64,000 nt of DNA from contig JAIOZA010000007.1 in assembly GCA_021740825.1 (NCBI GenBank), positions 1-64,000 on the forward strand, given 5' to 3'. Source of the stretch: Bacteroidia bacterium (GTDB lineage: Bacteria > Bacteroidota > Bacteroidia > B-17B0 > Aurantibacillaceae). The notes under the pieces were generated by a model. The model saw only the letters and a list, made by a program, of their open reading frames with translations. It was not told the DNA's origin and made no database searches. Position numbers and translations under genes: made by a program. Numbering within the stretch: position 1 is the first letter of the stretch; every line of letters starts with the position of its first letter. This document shows, in pieces, positions 32,566 to 42,014 of this stretch.

Positions 32566-35500
32566 TACAAGAAGCTATTTGTTATAAAATTTCGTGGGTT
32601 AATGTTATGCAAATTTAATGTAAATCGAATAGTATCAAAAAAGCCGGACTTATTATTTGCTTCTAAAGTAGTTTTAATATCCTTGCTGTAAACAAATGGT
32701 ATATAAATTTCAAAAATGTTTTTCCACAAGCAAATATCAATTCCAACATTATATAAAAACTTGTCCTTATAAAGACTTTCATTAAACTCACTGGTTCCAA
32801 AATCAGCATATAATTTTAATGGGAGTTTACCCACTTTAGGTGATTTTATATTTAAAGCTACCAACCATTTTGATGTTTGTCCTAATGGTGTCCAAATTTT
32901 AAAAGCACCATCGTTTTCAACCATTTGCGCATTACCAATACCATTAATTTCATTTCGACCAACATAGTTGTAATTAAATAAATAATCCTGTGAACCATTA
33001 AATCCACTCATTCTAAATCTATAATCCTCTTTTAAATCGTCAGCTTTAAAAATAAATGCTCCAGCAAATAATCTAAAATCAAAACTTTTTTTATTCTTAA
33101 TAGGAATCGAATAATTTAGGGTGGCACTTGCTTTTCCAAATTTGTTATTGTGTTGAAAATTAAAAACAACATCAAAAGGATTGATAACCTTACTATTTTG
33201 CAATGTGTAGTAAAAGTTATTGATTATGGTTGCTTTGTTTTGAGCTGTCACTGAAGATTGTGACGAATCGTTATAATTAATTTTATAGTTTTCGTTATCT
33301 ACAAAAAGGTAGTTGTTTGTATAACCTAAGTGTTGCGTTATTTTACTTCGTGGATTTTGTTTTTTTAATTCAAAATCAAGAGTTGCCGAAACTTTGTAAT
33401 AATTTAAATTAAATGAATTTACTTTTGTCCCGTTGGCATCATTAAAAAACTTTGAGTCGAAATAATTGTAAGAAAACGATTTAGCTTTACCCGAAAATGT
33501 TATTTGCTGAAACACATTATTGTTTTGAGTAAAGTATTTTGTAAAATCTGCAAAACCAACTGGTGTTTTGCTTCCAAAAGCATACATGGGAGCAAACGTA
33601 AATTCTATTTGGCGCTGCAAGAATGTGTAATTGTAAAATGCACAACCAAGCATAAAATTATTATAGTGGTTATAACCCAAAATTGGCAAATAATTAATTT
33701 GTGTATACTTGGGGTTATCTAGTTTACCAATAAAATTTAGTTGTAAAGGCTCGCTCTTTTTTAAGAATCCATGCGTTTTTATGTTATTATTTTTTCTATT
33801 TATATCAGGCATGCATTCATTATAATCTATTTTAAACTCATCAATGTCTGATGGTGGAAATTCAAAAGTTCGTTTTCCTTTAAATCCATTTTGCCAAATT
33901 GTAACAACCACTTTTCCATTTTTAATTCCACTAATCGATACTGGACTTAAAACGGAACCACTATTTTTTACCAATATATAATGACTCTTATCTTCTAGGA
34001 CTTTATGATGTTTTATTTTATAATCAATTTTTTTATTGGTAGAAATCACTTCCTCAAAAAACCATTTTAAGTCCATATGTAAAGCGCTTTGTAATGAGTT
34101 CATTAAATCATTGGGTGTTGGATGTTTAAATTTCCATTCTTCAAAATAAAATTGCATGGCCTTATCAAATTTATCCTGTCCCACAAAATTCATAAGGTAG
34201 TCAAATGCTACTACAGATTTACTATAAACAATAGCTCCATAATTATAGCTCGTAAAATCTTTTGAAGCTGTTAAAATTGATTGATCTTGATTTTTTAATG
34301 CTGCTAGGTAGTAAGAATATTCATATTGTGCTTTGTATTTAAATTTATTTAAACCAAAAAAATTAAATGTGCTATCTCTTCCAAATAAACTTGCCAATGT
34401 TCTATTTGGATATTTATTTTTAATGTATCGCATTTCATAAAACGAATTTAAACCTTCGTCCATAAACGGATAATCACGCTCATTGCTGCCTAAAATTCCA
34501 TAAAACCAATTGTGACCAACTTCATGCATGATTGTTGTTTCTAATGTAAATTTATCGCCACTTTCGCCTATAATGGTGATGTTTGGATATTCCATACCAC
34601 CGCCTGCACTTATAGTTCCGTCAATTGCGGTTACGTGTTTGTAAGGATAATCTCCGTTAAGTTTGGAATAAAAGTAAGTGGCATCGTTTAGATATTCGAT
34701 TGATTTAGTCCATAACTTAAATTCATTATTTGTAAAGAAAGCCCATGTGTCTATTTTATTTCCAGAATTAGGTAGCGTAACACTTCCTTTTAAAACATGA
34801 AATCTTTTATCTGCAAACCAAGCAAAATCATGCACTCGAAACTGCTTAAATTGAATGGTTTTAAATTCTGTGCTTGATGCTGGATACTCATCAAGTGCAG
34901 AGTTTTTAATGTTATTGTTAATTAAGTTTTCAGTTTCTGTAACTTTTGATAATAACCATTGTTCTTCTTCAGCTTCATCAATTCTATCTCCAGTGGCGGC
35001 TAATACATAATTTTTTGGTAAAGTAATTCTTACATCATAGTTTCCATACTCGCTGTAAAATTCACCTTGATTAAGATAAGGCATTGGATGCCATCCATCT
35101 TTATCAAATACTGCCGGTTTTGGATACCATTGCGTAATGGCGTATGCTTGACCAATATGACCTAATCGGGAAATTTTGGCTGATGGTAATTTTATGTGAA
35201 AGGGAGTTGTAATTGTAATTGTATCGCCTGGTTTAATTGGTGAATTCAAAAACAGTTTACATATATCAATGTTTTCTTTATCAAATTCCCATTTTATAGA
35301 ATGTCCATTAACCAAAAAATTTAAACTATCTATGAAGCCTAAATCTTCGCTTTGGGCAAAATACATTTTGGTTTCACCCTCTTCCAATAATTGGTTCGCT
35401 AAAGCAGTTTCGTTATTTTTATAAGCATTTGCCCATAAATGGAAATAAATGAATTCTAACGAAGTGGTTGAATTATTGATGTATTGGATATTTTCAAATG

Positions 35501-35633
35501 CATTTAATTCATGTGTTGCATCATTTAAAGTTACATCGATGGTGTAATTTACTTCTTGTTGAAAATAATTCTGTTGTGCAGTAATCTTAAACGAGAGAAA
35601 AAAACAAAACAGAATACACTTGATTTTCGACAT
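32565..35633 (-). CDS. M1-family metallopeptidase, secreted
   Basis: 1022 codons from ATG 35633; a TTG two codons earlier is possible. The N-terminus has a signal peptide (IKCILFCFFLSFKITAQ). An N-terminal beta domain precedes the gluzincin catalytic core: substrate motif GGGMEYPNIT, zinc motif HEVGHNWFYG (HExxH), then MDEGLNSFYEMRY with the distal Glu. After about residue 600 comes a long beta-strand-rich C-terminal region that looks like an outer-membrane barrel or sandwich. It should act as an aminopeptidase in the periplasm or at the cell surface. It is coupled to lpxH by TAATG. Confidence 0.88.
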   Translation of the reverse strand: MSKIKCILFCFFLSFKITAQQNYFQQEVNYTIDVTLNDATHELNAFENIQYINNSTTSLEFIYFHLWANAYKNNETALANQLLEEGETKMYFAQSEDLGFIDSLNFLVNGHSIKWEFDKENIDICKLFLNSPIKPGDTITITTPFHIKLPSAKISRLGHIGQAYAITQWYPKPAVFDKDGWHPMPYLNQGEFYSEYGNYDVRITLPKNYVLAATGDRIDEAEEEQWLLSKVTETENLINNNIKNSALDEYPASSTEFKTIQFKQFRVHDFAWFADKRFHVLKGSVTLPNSGNKIDTWAFFTNNEFKLWTKSIEYLNDATYFYSKLNGDYPYKHVTAIDGTISAGGGMEYPNITIIGESGDKFTLETTIMHEVGHNWFYGILGSNERDYPFMDEGLNSFYEMRYIKNKYPNRTLASLFGRDSTFNFFGLNKFKYKAQYEYSYYLAALKNQDQSILTASKDFTSYNYGAIVYSKSVVAFDYLMNFVGQDKFDKAMQFYFEEWKFKHPTPNDLMNSLQSALHMDLKWFFEEVISTNKKIDYKIKHHKVLEDKSHYILVKNSGSVLSPVSISGIKNGKVVVTIWQNGFKGKRTFEFPPSDIDEFKIDYNECMPDINRKNNNIKTHGFLKKSEPLQLNFIGKLDNPKYTQINYLPILGYNHYNNFMLGCAFYNYTFLQRQIEFTFAPMYAFGSKTPVGFADFTKYFTQNNNVFQQITFSGKAKSFSYNYFDSKFFNDANGTKVNSFNLNYYKVSATLDFELKKQNPRSKITQHLGYTNNYLFVDNENYKINYNDSSQSSVTAQNKATIINNFYYTLQNSKVINPFDVVFNFQHNNKFGKASATLNYSIPIKNKKSFDFRLFAGAFIFKADDLKEDYRFRMSGFNGSQDYLFNYNYVGRNEINGIGNAQMVENDGAFKIWTPLGQTSKWLVALNIKSPKVGKLPLKLYADFGTSEFNESLYKDKFLYNVGIDICLWKNIFEIYIPFVYSKDIKTTLEANNKSGFFDTIRFTLNLHNINPRNFITNSFL

Positions 35634-35652
35634 CGTCAACTATTATTGATTA

Positions 35653-35660
35653 CAAATTTA
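35653..35660 (-). promoter_or_regulatory. -7 promoter element of the M1 peptidase-lpxH unit
   Basis: The minus strand reads TAAATTTG (TAnnTTTG), ending 19 nt before the ATG at 35633. Confidence 0.5.
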
Positions 35661-35712
35661 TTAGTAATAGTAATATTCTTCAGCTGAATCGAATATTGAA
35701 AACGATTTGTAA

Positions 35713-36867
35713 TTATTTTAAAACTTCAGCTAATTTCTTATCTAAATCTGCGCCTCTTAATTCGGTAGCAAGAATTTTACCATCCTTATCAATCAAAACT
35801 GTGTATGGAATAGATTGAATTGCGTAAATTTGACAAGCTTCGCTTTGCCAATACTTTAAATCACTTACTTGAGGCCATTTTAATCCTTCAGTTGTAATGG
35901 CTTCTAACCATGCGTCTCGGTCTTTATCCAACGATACCCCTAAAATTTCAAATCCTTTGCTTTTATATTTTTCATAGCAACGTTTCACATTAGGCAATTC
36001 TTTACGACAAGGTGCGCACCAGCTAGCCCAAAAATCAATTAAAACAACTTTTCCTCTTAATGAACTTAATGCTAAATCCTTGTCATTTGGCATTGGTAAA
36101 ATTAATTCAGGAGCTTCGTTTCCAACTTTAATAGCCTCTGTTTTTGCTACCATCATTTGCGCTTGTTGAACCATTCCATGAAACGATTTAATATCCTTAT
36201 TATCAGGATATTTTTCATTTAAACCTTTATCTAATGCTATGTAAGTGTCTAAATAATTTTCGGGGCGTAATTGTTGTATAGCCATAATAGAAGCAAAAGA
36301 ACTTAAATTTTGATTTATTTTTTTTGCAACTACATCACTATATTGACTTACCATTACTTCATATGGCTTTTGTAATTCTATTGACAAGGAATCAGCACGA
36401 ATTGAATCTAATTTTAAAGTAATCATAGCAGTTCTAAAAATATTCTCTAATGAATCAGTTCTCACTTTTTGTCCTTGAGCAAGGGTATTATATTCTAAAA
36501 ATAATTTTGTATCAGGGGATCCTTCTGCTTTAAATGTATTTCCTAAGTCGCGCGCATCAGCAGTAATAGTAATTTTTTGTGCAGAGTCTAACACTAACAT
36601 AGCAAAATTAGAATCGGTAATTCTTAATCTGTAAAACCCCATGCTTGGAGAATAATGATTCATTACAAACTCCCCCTTTTCATCAATTATTGCGCTATCC
36701 ATGGCAGTTACGCCCGATTGTGCCAATTTTTCTAAGTAAATGGACTCACCTTTTGAGTTTGATAAACTTCCTTTTATTTCAAAGCCTGATGTGTTACCTG
36801 AATTAGAAGTTGAACAAGAATAAACTGTAATGGCTGCTAAAGCAATAAGTGATATTTTTTTCATCAT
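35713..36867 (-). CDS. Lipoprotein, TlpA-like thiol-disulfide oxidoreductase with DUF4369-like N-terminus
   Basis: 384 codons from ATG 36867, chosen because MMKKISLIALAAITVYSC then gives a lipoprotein signal peptide with Cys about residue 18. The first 130 residues (FEIKGSLSNSKGESIYLEKL and the following strands) look like DUF4369. A helical linker follows. The C-terminal thioredoxin domain has VLIDFWASWCAPCRKELP with the active CxxC and a cis-Pro loop SIPYTVLIDKDG. It is predicted to reduce disulfides in the periplasm, anchored to a membrane. It is a single gene. Confidence 0.88.
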   Translation of the reverse strand: MMKKISLIALAAITVYSCSTSNSGNTSGFEIKGSLSNSKGESIYLEKLAQSGVTAMDSAIIDEKGEFVMNHYSPSMGFYRLRITDSNFAMLVLDSAQKITITADARDLGNTFKAEGSPDTKLFLEYNTLAQGQKVRTDSLENIFRTAMITLKLDSIRADSLSIELQKPYEVMVSQYSDVVAKKINQNLSSFASIMAIQQLRPENYLDTYIALDKGLNEKYPDNKDIKSFHGMVQQAQMMVAKTEAIKVGNEAPELILPMPNDKDLALSSLRGKVVLIDFWASWCAPCRKELPNVKRCYEKYKSKGFEILGVSLDKDRDAWLEAITTEGLKWPQVSDLKYWQSEACQIYAIQSIPYTVLIDKDGKILATELRGADLDKKLAEVLK

Positions 36868-37023
36868 GTTGTTTTTATAAGACATCAAATATCTTATTTA
36901 TTTTGGTATAAGCAATAAGCCTATAAAAGCAATTGTGAAATTAAAATTTTAGCTGAAGTATTAATTTAAATACATTTAAAGAATTTGCGAGTAACTACCT
37001 AAATGTCCAAAAAATGAAAAATT

Positions 37024-37410
37024 TTAATTGAGTTTTGAAGGAATTACCATTACAAATTCCGGAATTACAACATCAAACTCTGTTAAATCAACTAATTTTT
37101 TCATGGTATAAAAACCATTCATCTTTCCTATTTCGGTAGCAAAGTCGCAGCCACTATTGTATGAAAATGATTCTCCTGGTTCAAGTGATGGAGTTTCGCC
37201 AACAACACCTTCTCCATTTACTTCTCTTTTTTCTCCAAAGGCATCGGTAATATTCCAATGACGCTTCACTAATTTAACGGTATATTCACTTTTATTAATG
37301 ATAGTGATCTCGTATACAAAGAAGTATTGATTGTTTTTAGGATCTGATTGCGGAGCATAATAACGAGTTTTAACTGAGATTTCTATTCCGTGCGTTATAA
37401 TAGAATTCAT
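37024..37410 (-). CDS. apaG: ApaG-like protein
   Basis: 128 codons. The fold landmarks ISVKTRYYAPQSDPKNNQYF, then VYEITIINKS, RHWNITDAFG, VVGETPSLEPGESFSYNSG and MNGFYTM define ApaG, a small immunoglobulin-like protein. E. coli ApaG has been tied to cobalt/magnesium resistance and diadenosine tetraphosphate metabolism, and its exact role is unsettled. It is a single gene that diverges from rpsA. Confidence 0.93.
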   Translation of the reverse strand: MNSIITHGIEISVKTRYYAPQSDPKNNQYFFVYEITIINKSEYTVKLVKRHWNITDAFGEKREVNGEGVVGETPSLEPGESFSYNSGCDFATEIGKMNGFYTMKKLVDLTEFDVVIPEFVMVIPSKLN

Positions 37411-37555
37411 ACTCTTTAAGTTGCTTAAAATTTATCGAAATATATAACTATTTAAAATAGCATCAAATTATTGTATGTAAAATAAACTATTGATAATCAA
37501 ACATTTAAAAATATTATATTTTCATTTTTTGTATAAAACCATCCTTAATAAAGTG

Positions 37556-37563
37556 TATATTTG
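37556..37563 (+). promoter_or_regulatory. -7 promoter element of rpsA
   Basis: TATATTTG matches TAnnTTTG. A TTTG at 37528-37531 could be the -33 element, although the 24-bp spacing is longer than usual. The implied leader is about 90 nt. Confidence 0.5.
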
Positions 37564-37619
37564 TACCCCAATTTTTAATCAAGGTATTAATTGGACATTA
37601 TTATTTATAAACTAACCTC

Positions 37620-37642
37620 TTCGGTAGCCTTGAAATGCCGAA
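37620..37642 (+). promoter_or_regulatory. Hairpin in the rpsA leader
   Basis: TTCGGTA (37620-37626) pairs with TGCCGAA (37636-37642), a 7-bp stem with one G-U pair and a 9-nt loop, ending 18 nt before the ATG. S1 autoregulates through its leader in enterobacteria. An equivalent role here is an inference. Confidence 0.35.
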
Positions 37643-37660
37643 TACAATTAAATTAATAAA

Positions 37661-39454
37661 ATGGCAGATAATAATGCAAATGTTGGAAATCCGGATTTTG
37701 ACTGGAGTTCTATTGGTAGAAAAAATGACAATTACAGTGCTGAACAACGTACTGCTTTGGATGAAATGTATGGTAAATCATTAAGTACTATTACTGATGC
37801 TCAAACCTTACAAGGAACTGTAGTTTCTAAAAATTCTCGTGAGGTTGTTGTAAACATAGGTTACAAATCAGATGGTGTTGTATCATTATCAGAATTTCGT
37901 TATAATCCAGATTTAAAAGTTGGCGATTCTATAGAAGTTTTTATTGAAAAAGCAGAAGATACAAATGGTCAATTAATTTTATCTCACAAAAAAGCACGTG
38001 CAGGTAAATCTTGGGATAGAGTTAATGATGCTCTTAATAGCGATGAAATTATTAAAGGTTTTGTTAAATGCCGTACTAAGGGTGGTTTAATCGTTGATGT
38101 ATTTGGTATTGAAGCTTTTTTACCAGGTTCTCAAATTGATGTGAAACCTATTCGTGATTATGATGTATATGTAGGAAAAACTATGGAATTTAAAGTTGTG
38201 AAAATCAACAATGAATTTAAAAACGTAGTAGTTTCTCATAAAGCATTAATTGAGGCTGAAATTGAAACTCAAAAACGTGATATCATTTCTAAATTAGAAA
38301 AAGGACAAGTATTAGAAGGTGTTGTTAAAAACATTACTTCTTACGGTGTGTTTATTGATTTAGGTGGTGTTGATGGATTAATCCACATTACTGATTTGTC
38401 GTGGGGACGTATTAATCACCCAGAAGAAATCGTGAAATTAGACGAGAAAATTAACGTTGTAATTTTAGATTTTGATGATGATAAAAAACGTATTGCTTTA
38501 GGTTTAAAACAATTATCGGCTCATCCTTGGGAAGCTTTATCTGCTGATGTTAAAATTGGAGATAAAGTAAAAGGTAAAGTTGTTGTTTTAGCTGACTATG
38601 GTGCATTTGTTGAAATTGCAGCTGGTGTTGAAGGTTTAATTCACGTTTCTGAAATGTCTTGGTCTCAACACTTACGTTCAGCTCAAGAGTTCTTAAAAGT
38701 GGGTGACGAAGTTGAAGCAGTAGTTTTAACTTTAGACCGTGAAGAGCGTAAAATGAGTTTAGGTGTTAAACAATTAACTCCTGATCCTTGGAATATGATT
38801 ATTGATAAATATGCTAAAGGAAGCAAACACACTGGTACAGTGCGTAACTTCACAAACTTTGGTGTGTTTGTTGAGTTAGAGGAAGGTGTTGATGGTTTAG
38901 TGCATATCTCTGATTTATCTTGGAGTAAAAAAATTAAACATCCGTCTGAGTTCTGCAAAGTAGGAGATAAAATGGATGTGACTGTATTAGAAATTGATGG
39001 TGAAAATCGTCGTTTATCATTAGGTCACAAACAATTAGAAGATAATCCTTGGGATGTTTTTGAAACTGTATTTACTATTGACTCAGTTCATTCAGGAACA
39101 ATTACTTCTATTAACGATAAAGGTGCAACTGTTAACTTAACTTATGGTGTTGAAGGATTCTGTCCATCTCGTCATTTAAATAAAGCTGACGGAACAACTG
39201 CTAAAGTTGAAGATGTAATGGATTTCAAAGTTATCGAATTCAGTAAAGAATCTAAACGTATTGTAGTATCTCACGCTCGTTTACATGAAGAAGTGAAAGA
39301 AGAAGTACGTAAGGTTGAAAAAGCTACTAAAGCTGCTGAATCTGACGAAGCTAAAAAGGCAGTTAAAAAAGTGAAAGATAGCCAAGAGAAAACAACTTTA
39401 GGTGATATCTCTGCGTTATCTGATTTAAAAGACAAAATGGACGGAAAAAAATAG
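37661..39454 (+). CDS. rpsA: 30S ribosomal protein S1
   Basis: 597 codons with six S1 (OB-fold) repeats; clear examples are GVVKNITSYGVFIDLGGVDG, GKVVVLADYGAFVEIAAGVE and GTVRNFTNFGVFVELEEGVD, each followed by GLIHIxDLSW or a variant. The first two repeats are divergent, as in other S1 proteins that bind the ribosome through them. The C-terminal 50 residues are Lys/Glu-rich. S1 helps mRNA bind the 30S subunit. The codon choice looks regular and AT-rich, as expected of a highly expressed gene in this genome. It ends before two stacked terminators. Confidence 0.97.
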   Translation: MADNNANVGNPDFDWSSIGRKNDNYSAEQRTALDEMYGKSLSTITDAQTLQGTVVSKNSREVVVNIGYKSDGVVSLSEFRYNPDLKVGDSIEVFIEKAEDTNGQLILSHKKARAGKSWDRVNDALNSDEIIKGFVKCRTKGGLIVDVFGIEAFLPGSQIDVKPIRDYDVYVGKTMEFKVVKINNEFKNVVVSHKALIEAEIETQKRDIISKLEKGQVLEGVVKNITSYGVFIDLGGVDGLIHITDLSWGRINHPEEIVKLDEKINVVILDFDDDKKRIALGLKQLSAHPWEALSADVKIGDKVKGKVVVLADYGAFVEIAAGVEGLIHVSEMSWSQHLRSAQEFLKVGDEVEAVVLTLDREERKMSLGVKQLTPDPWNMIIDKYAKGSKHTGTVRNFTNFGVFVELEEGVDGLVHISDLSWSKKIKHPSEFCKVGDKMDVTVLEIDGENRRLSLGHKQLEDNPWDVFETVFTIDSVHSGTITSINDKGATVNLTYGVEGFCPSRHLNKADGTTAKVEDVMDFKVIEFSKESKRIVVSHARLHEEVKEEVRKVEKATKAAESDEAKKAVKKVKDSQEKTTLGDISALSDLKDKMDGKK

Positions 39455-39470
39455 TCAAACTAATTAGGAC

Positions 39471-39496
39471 TGTCACACTGAGCGAAGTCGAAGTGT
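39471..39496. repeat. Short dispersed element after rpsA
   Basis: The stretch contains CACACTGAGCGAAGTCG and continues AAGTGT. ACACT (39475-39479) pairs with AGTGT (39492-39496). I recognise this motif as one found in many intergenic places in Bacteroidota genomes, though I can see only one copy here. Confidence 0.45.
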
Positions 39497-39540
39497 AGAT
39501 AGTACTTAAAATAATCATCTGGTACGTGTACCTAATGAGT

Positions 39541-39572
39541 AAAACTAAAAATCCGCCATGGTTTTTAGTTTT
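39541..39572 (+). terminator. First rpsA terminator-like hairpin
   Basis: AAAACTAAAAA (39541-39551) pairs perfectly with TTTTTAGTTTT (39562-39572), an 11-bp AT-rich stem with a 10-nt loop. Confidence 0.6.
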
Positions 39573-39579
39573 TAAGAAC

Positions 39580-39616
39580 AAAAGCCCTTCAGTAATATGA
39601 GGGGCTTTTGGTTTTT
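39580..39616 (+). terminator. Second rpsA terminator
   Basis: AAAAGCCC (39580-39587) pairs with GGGCTTTT (39602-39609), followed by a T-rich run. It is a good rho-independent terminator shape, placed 7 bp after the first hairpin. Confidence 0.7.
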
Positions 39617-39689
39617 AATGCAAGTATGTAAAATTTTATCCGGTATAATATCATAATCTCTTTCGTATATTCGCATTAGTAATTACAAA

Positions 39690-40280
39690 TTGTTAAAACG
39701 ACTTTTCGACATAATCGCTTCATTAGCAGGAATTATTATTTTGATTCCATTCTTACTTATAATTTGCATTTTTATTGTTGCTGGTAGTGGATTTCCTGTT
39801 TTTTATCTGCAAACTAGAGTAGGGAAAGATGGTAAAGATTTTAATTTATTTAAGTTTAGAACCATGGCCAATAATTCTGATAAAAAAGGACTTTTGACTA
39901 TTGGTGGAAGAGATAGTCGTGTTACAAAAATTGGTTATTATTTACGGAAATATAAACTAGACGAGTTACCTCAGTTACTTAATGTTTTTATTGGAGATAT
40001 GAGTCTGGTAGGTCCTCGTCCCGAAGTTCGTAAATATGTTAATTTATATAATGACATGCAAAAAAAAGTGCTTCATGTAAAGCCTGGAATAACTGATTTA
40101 GCTTCTATTGAATTTTTTGATGAAAATGAAATGTTGGGAAAATCTTTAAATCCTGAACAAACATATATTACAGAGGTTATGCCTAAAAAATTAGAATTAA
40201 ATCTTCTATATATTGAACATCGAGGATTTATAATGGATTTAAAAATCATTTGTAATACGTTACTAAAAATTGTGAAATAG
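39690..40280 (+). CDS. Polyprenol-phosphate sugar-1-phosphate transferase (initiating glycosyltransferase)
   Basis: 196 codons, probable TTG start. A single N-terminal membrane segment (IIILIPFLLIICIFIVAG) is followed by the catalytic domain of the WcaJ/PglC group: FYLQTRVGKDGKDFNLFKFRTM, LRKYKLDELPQLLNVFIGDMSLVGPRPE and HVKPGITDLASIEF. This is the short form, without the extra N-terminal membrane helices of WcaJ. It transfers a sugar phosphate from a UDP-sugar to a polyprenyl phosphate, the first step of polysaccharide or glycan assembly. The sugar is unknown. A near-consensus -7 box (TATATTCG, 39666-39673) precedes it. Confidence 0.9.
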   Translation: MLKRLFDIIASLAGIIILIPFLLIICIFIVAGSGFPVFYLQTRVGKDGKDFNLFKFRTMANNSDKKGLLTIGGRDSRVTKIGYYLRKYKLDELPQLLNVFIGDMSLVGPRPEVRKYVNLYNDMQKKVLHVKPGITDLASIEFFDENEMLGKSLNPEQTYITEVMPKKLELNLLYIEHRGFIMDLKIICNTLLKIVK

Positions 40281-40335
40281 TCTAATTTGTAACGCCCTAT
40301 TTATTTATATTTACAATTAAATCTAAAAAAGTATA

Positions 40336-40971
40336 ATGAAAAATTTCTCACTAATTTTAAATGGCATTTTGGCAATTGCAATTGCAATATTGTTTTATCA
40401 GGTAAGCACATTAAAAAATGCTGGTACAAGCACAGAAACCTCTTCCTCAGATAAGGTTATTAAACCAGTAATCATAGAAAGTGCCACAAATTTAGTAGAT
40501 GCAAAAATAGCTTATGTTAATACAGATAGTATTAACGAACACTATGATTATATTGCTGATTTTACTAAAGTGATTAGAGGTAAAAAAGCAACATTAGAAG
40601 CTCAAATGCAAAGTATGACTGCTAAATTTCAGCAGGAGTATGAAGCATTTCAACAATCTGCGCAAGCTGGTGTTGCCCCTCAATCTGAATTACAAAAACA
40701 GCAAACTAGTTTAGAAAGACAGCAAAAAGAATTAGCAAATAAGGAATTGCAATTACAAAATTTAGGAGTAGAATTAGAAGAAAAAAACTTGGAATTAAAC
40801 AAAAGTGTAAAGGATTATTTATTGAAAATTAATAACGGAAGATTTGATTACATTTTATCGTATTCAGATATGATGCCAACTATTTTATTGGCTAATCCTA
40901 AATTAGATATCACCTCTGAAGTTTTAAAGGGAATTAACGATGAATATAAAAGCAAAAAGGGTAAAAAATAA
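40336..40971 (+). CDS. OmpH/Skp-family periplasmic chaperone
   Basis: 211 codons. A hydrophobic N-terminal segment (LILNGILAIAIAILFYQV) acts as a signal or anchor. After a Ser/Thr linker comes the OmpH pattern KIAYVNTDSINEHYDYIADF and a long coiled coil (about 90-160, glutamine-rich). It ends with an alpha/beta cap and a basic tail. Skp-type trimers hold outer-membrane proteins soluble on their way to the Bam complex. A -7-like TATATTTA (40306-40313) lies 22 nt before the start. The NTP pyrophosphohydrolase gene follows at 9 bp. Confidence 0.85.
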   Translation: MKNFSLILNGILAIAIAILFYQVSTLKNAGTSTETSSSDKVIKPVIIESATNLVDAKIAYVNTDSINEHYDYIADFTKVIRGKKATLEAQMQSMTAKFQQEYEAFQQSAQAGVAPQSELQKQQTSLERQQKELANKELQLQNLGVELEEKNLELNKSVKDYLLKINNGRFDYILSYSDMMPTILLANPKLDITSEVLKGINDEYKSKKGKK

Positions 40972-40980
40972 ATTTTGATT

Positions 40981-41382
40981 ATGGAAACAAGAAAAGATTT
41001 ATTATCTAAAATAATGCATGTTCATCATTTTCATGAAACATTTCAAATTGGTAATGCGGATAATATCACTTTGATTAATGAACGCGACTATACATTACGC
41101 TATAATTTAATTAAGGAAGAAAACGAAGAATATTTGGAAGCTTGTCAAAATGGAGACATTGTTGAAATTGCTGATGCTTTAGGAGATCAACTATATATAT
41201 TGTTTGGTACCATTTTAAAACATGGCTTGCAACATAAAATTGAGGAAGTATTTGATGAAATTCAGCGCAGTAATATGAGTAAATTAGACGAAAATGGTCA
41301 ACCCATTTTTAGAGAAGATGGAAAAATTTTAAAAAGTAACTTATATTTCCGTCCAAACATAAAGGCAATTTTAGATAAATAA
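40981..41382 (+). CDS. MazG/PRA-PH superfamily nucleoside triphosphate pyrophosphohydrolase
   Basis: 133 codons from ATG 40981; a TTG two codons upstream is possible. YNLIKEENEEYLEACQNGDI (about 42-61, ExxE) and EIADALGDQLYILFGTIL (ExxD) form the all-alpha metal-binding core. The C-terminal GQPIFREDGKILKSNLYFRP agrees with a group of short phosphoribosyl-ATP-diphosphatase-like proteins. It differs from the MazG-like protein at 18412-18738, so the window holds two enzymes of this superfamily. The nucleotide substrate is unknown. Confidence 0.83.
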   Translation: METRKDLLSKIMHVHHFHETFQIGNADNITLINERDYTLRYNLIKEENEEYLEACQNGDIVEIADALGDQLYILFGTILKHGLQHKIEEVFDEIQRSNMSKLDENGQPIFREDGKILKSNLYFRPNIKAILDK

Positions 41383-41498
41383 TTTTTTAAAATTGCTCAA
41401 ATAAATAAATGTAATCGTTTGCATAGAAATGATGAATTTATTAATGTCAACAGATTTTTATAGCGTTAACTAAATCAGCAAATTCCTCGCAGAAAAAA

Positions 41499-42014
41499 AT
41501 GTCATTAAAAAATATAATAGCTCACTATTTGCTTTCAAAAAAAGAAAGTGCTGTCATTAAGAAGCAGTTTATTTCATGGGATCAAATATCCACTATAAGT
41601 ATTGTAATGAGCGATAATCAAATTCGTGATATTTTAGAATTTGTAGAGGCCTGCAAAAAGAACTTTATTTTAATTCACGCCGCTATAATTTACGATGGAC
41701 CAATTGAAAAAGTTCCAAAGCCAAATTTTGATTATACTATTTATACCAAAAAACAATTTTCTTTATTTCAAATTCCAAATGAAAAAACAATAAACGAAGT
41801 AAGTACTTCTTCTGTTGATGTATTGATTAACTTATGCGAACCTAGTCAAATGAAAGCATTAGCATTAAGTAAATTAACTGGAGCAAAATGCAAAATAAGC
41901 TATTTTGAAAATCCTATTTTTGATATTAGTATTAAAATGGATAAAGCCAATGATTTTTCTGGTTTTTTGAAGCAAGTAATTTTATATTTAAACATGATTA
42001 AAACAAATAAATAA
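41499..42014 (+). CDS. DUF6913-like protein upstream of dapA
   Basis: 171 codons. The sequence (SLKNIIAHYLLSKKESAV, then ISIVMSDNQIRDILEFVEAC, VLINLCEPSQMKALALSKLT and GAKCKISYFENPIFDISIKM) fits an alpha/beta protein that I know as a conserved neighbour of dapA in Bacteroidota, annotated DUF6913. It ends one base before dapA begins, so the two are co-translated. There is no signal peptide. A role in cell-wall or lysine metabolism is only a guess from context. Confidence 0.7.
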   Translation: MSLKNIIAHYLLSKKESAVIKKQFISWDQISTISIVMSDNQIRDILEFVEACKKNFILIHAAIIYDGPIEKVPKPNFDYTIYTKKQFSLFQIPNEKTINEVSTSSVDVLINLCEPSQMKALALSKLTGAKCKISYFENPIFDISIKMDKANDFSGFLKQVILYLNMIKTNK

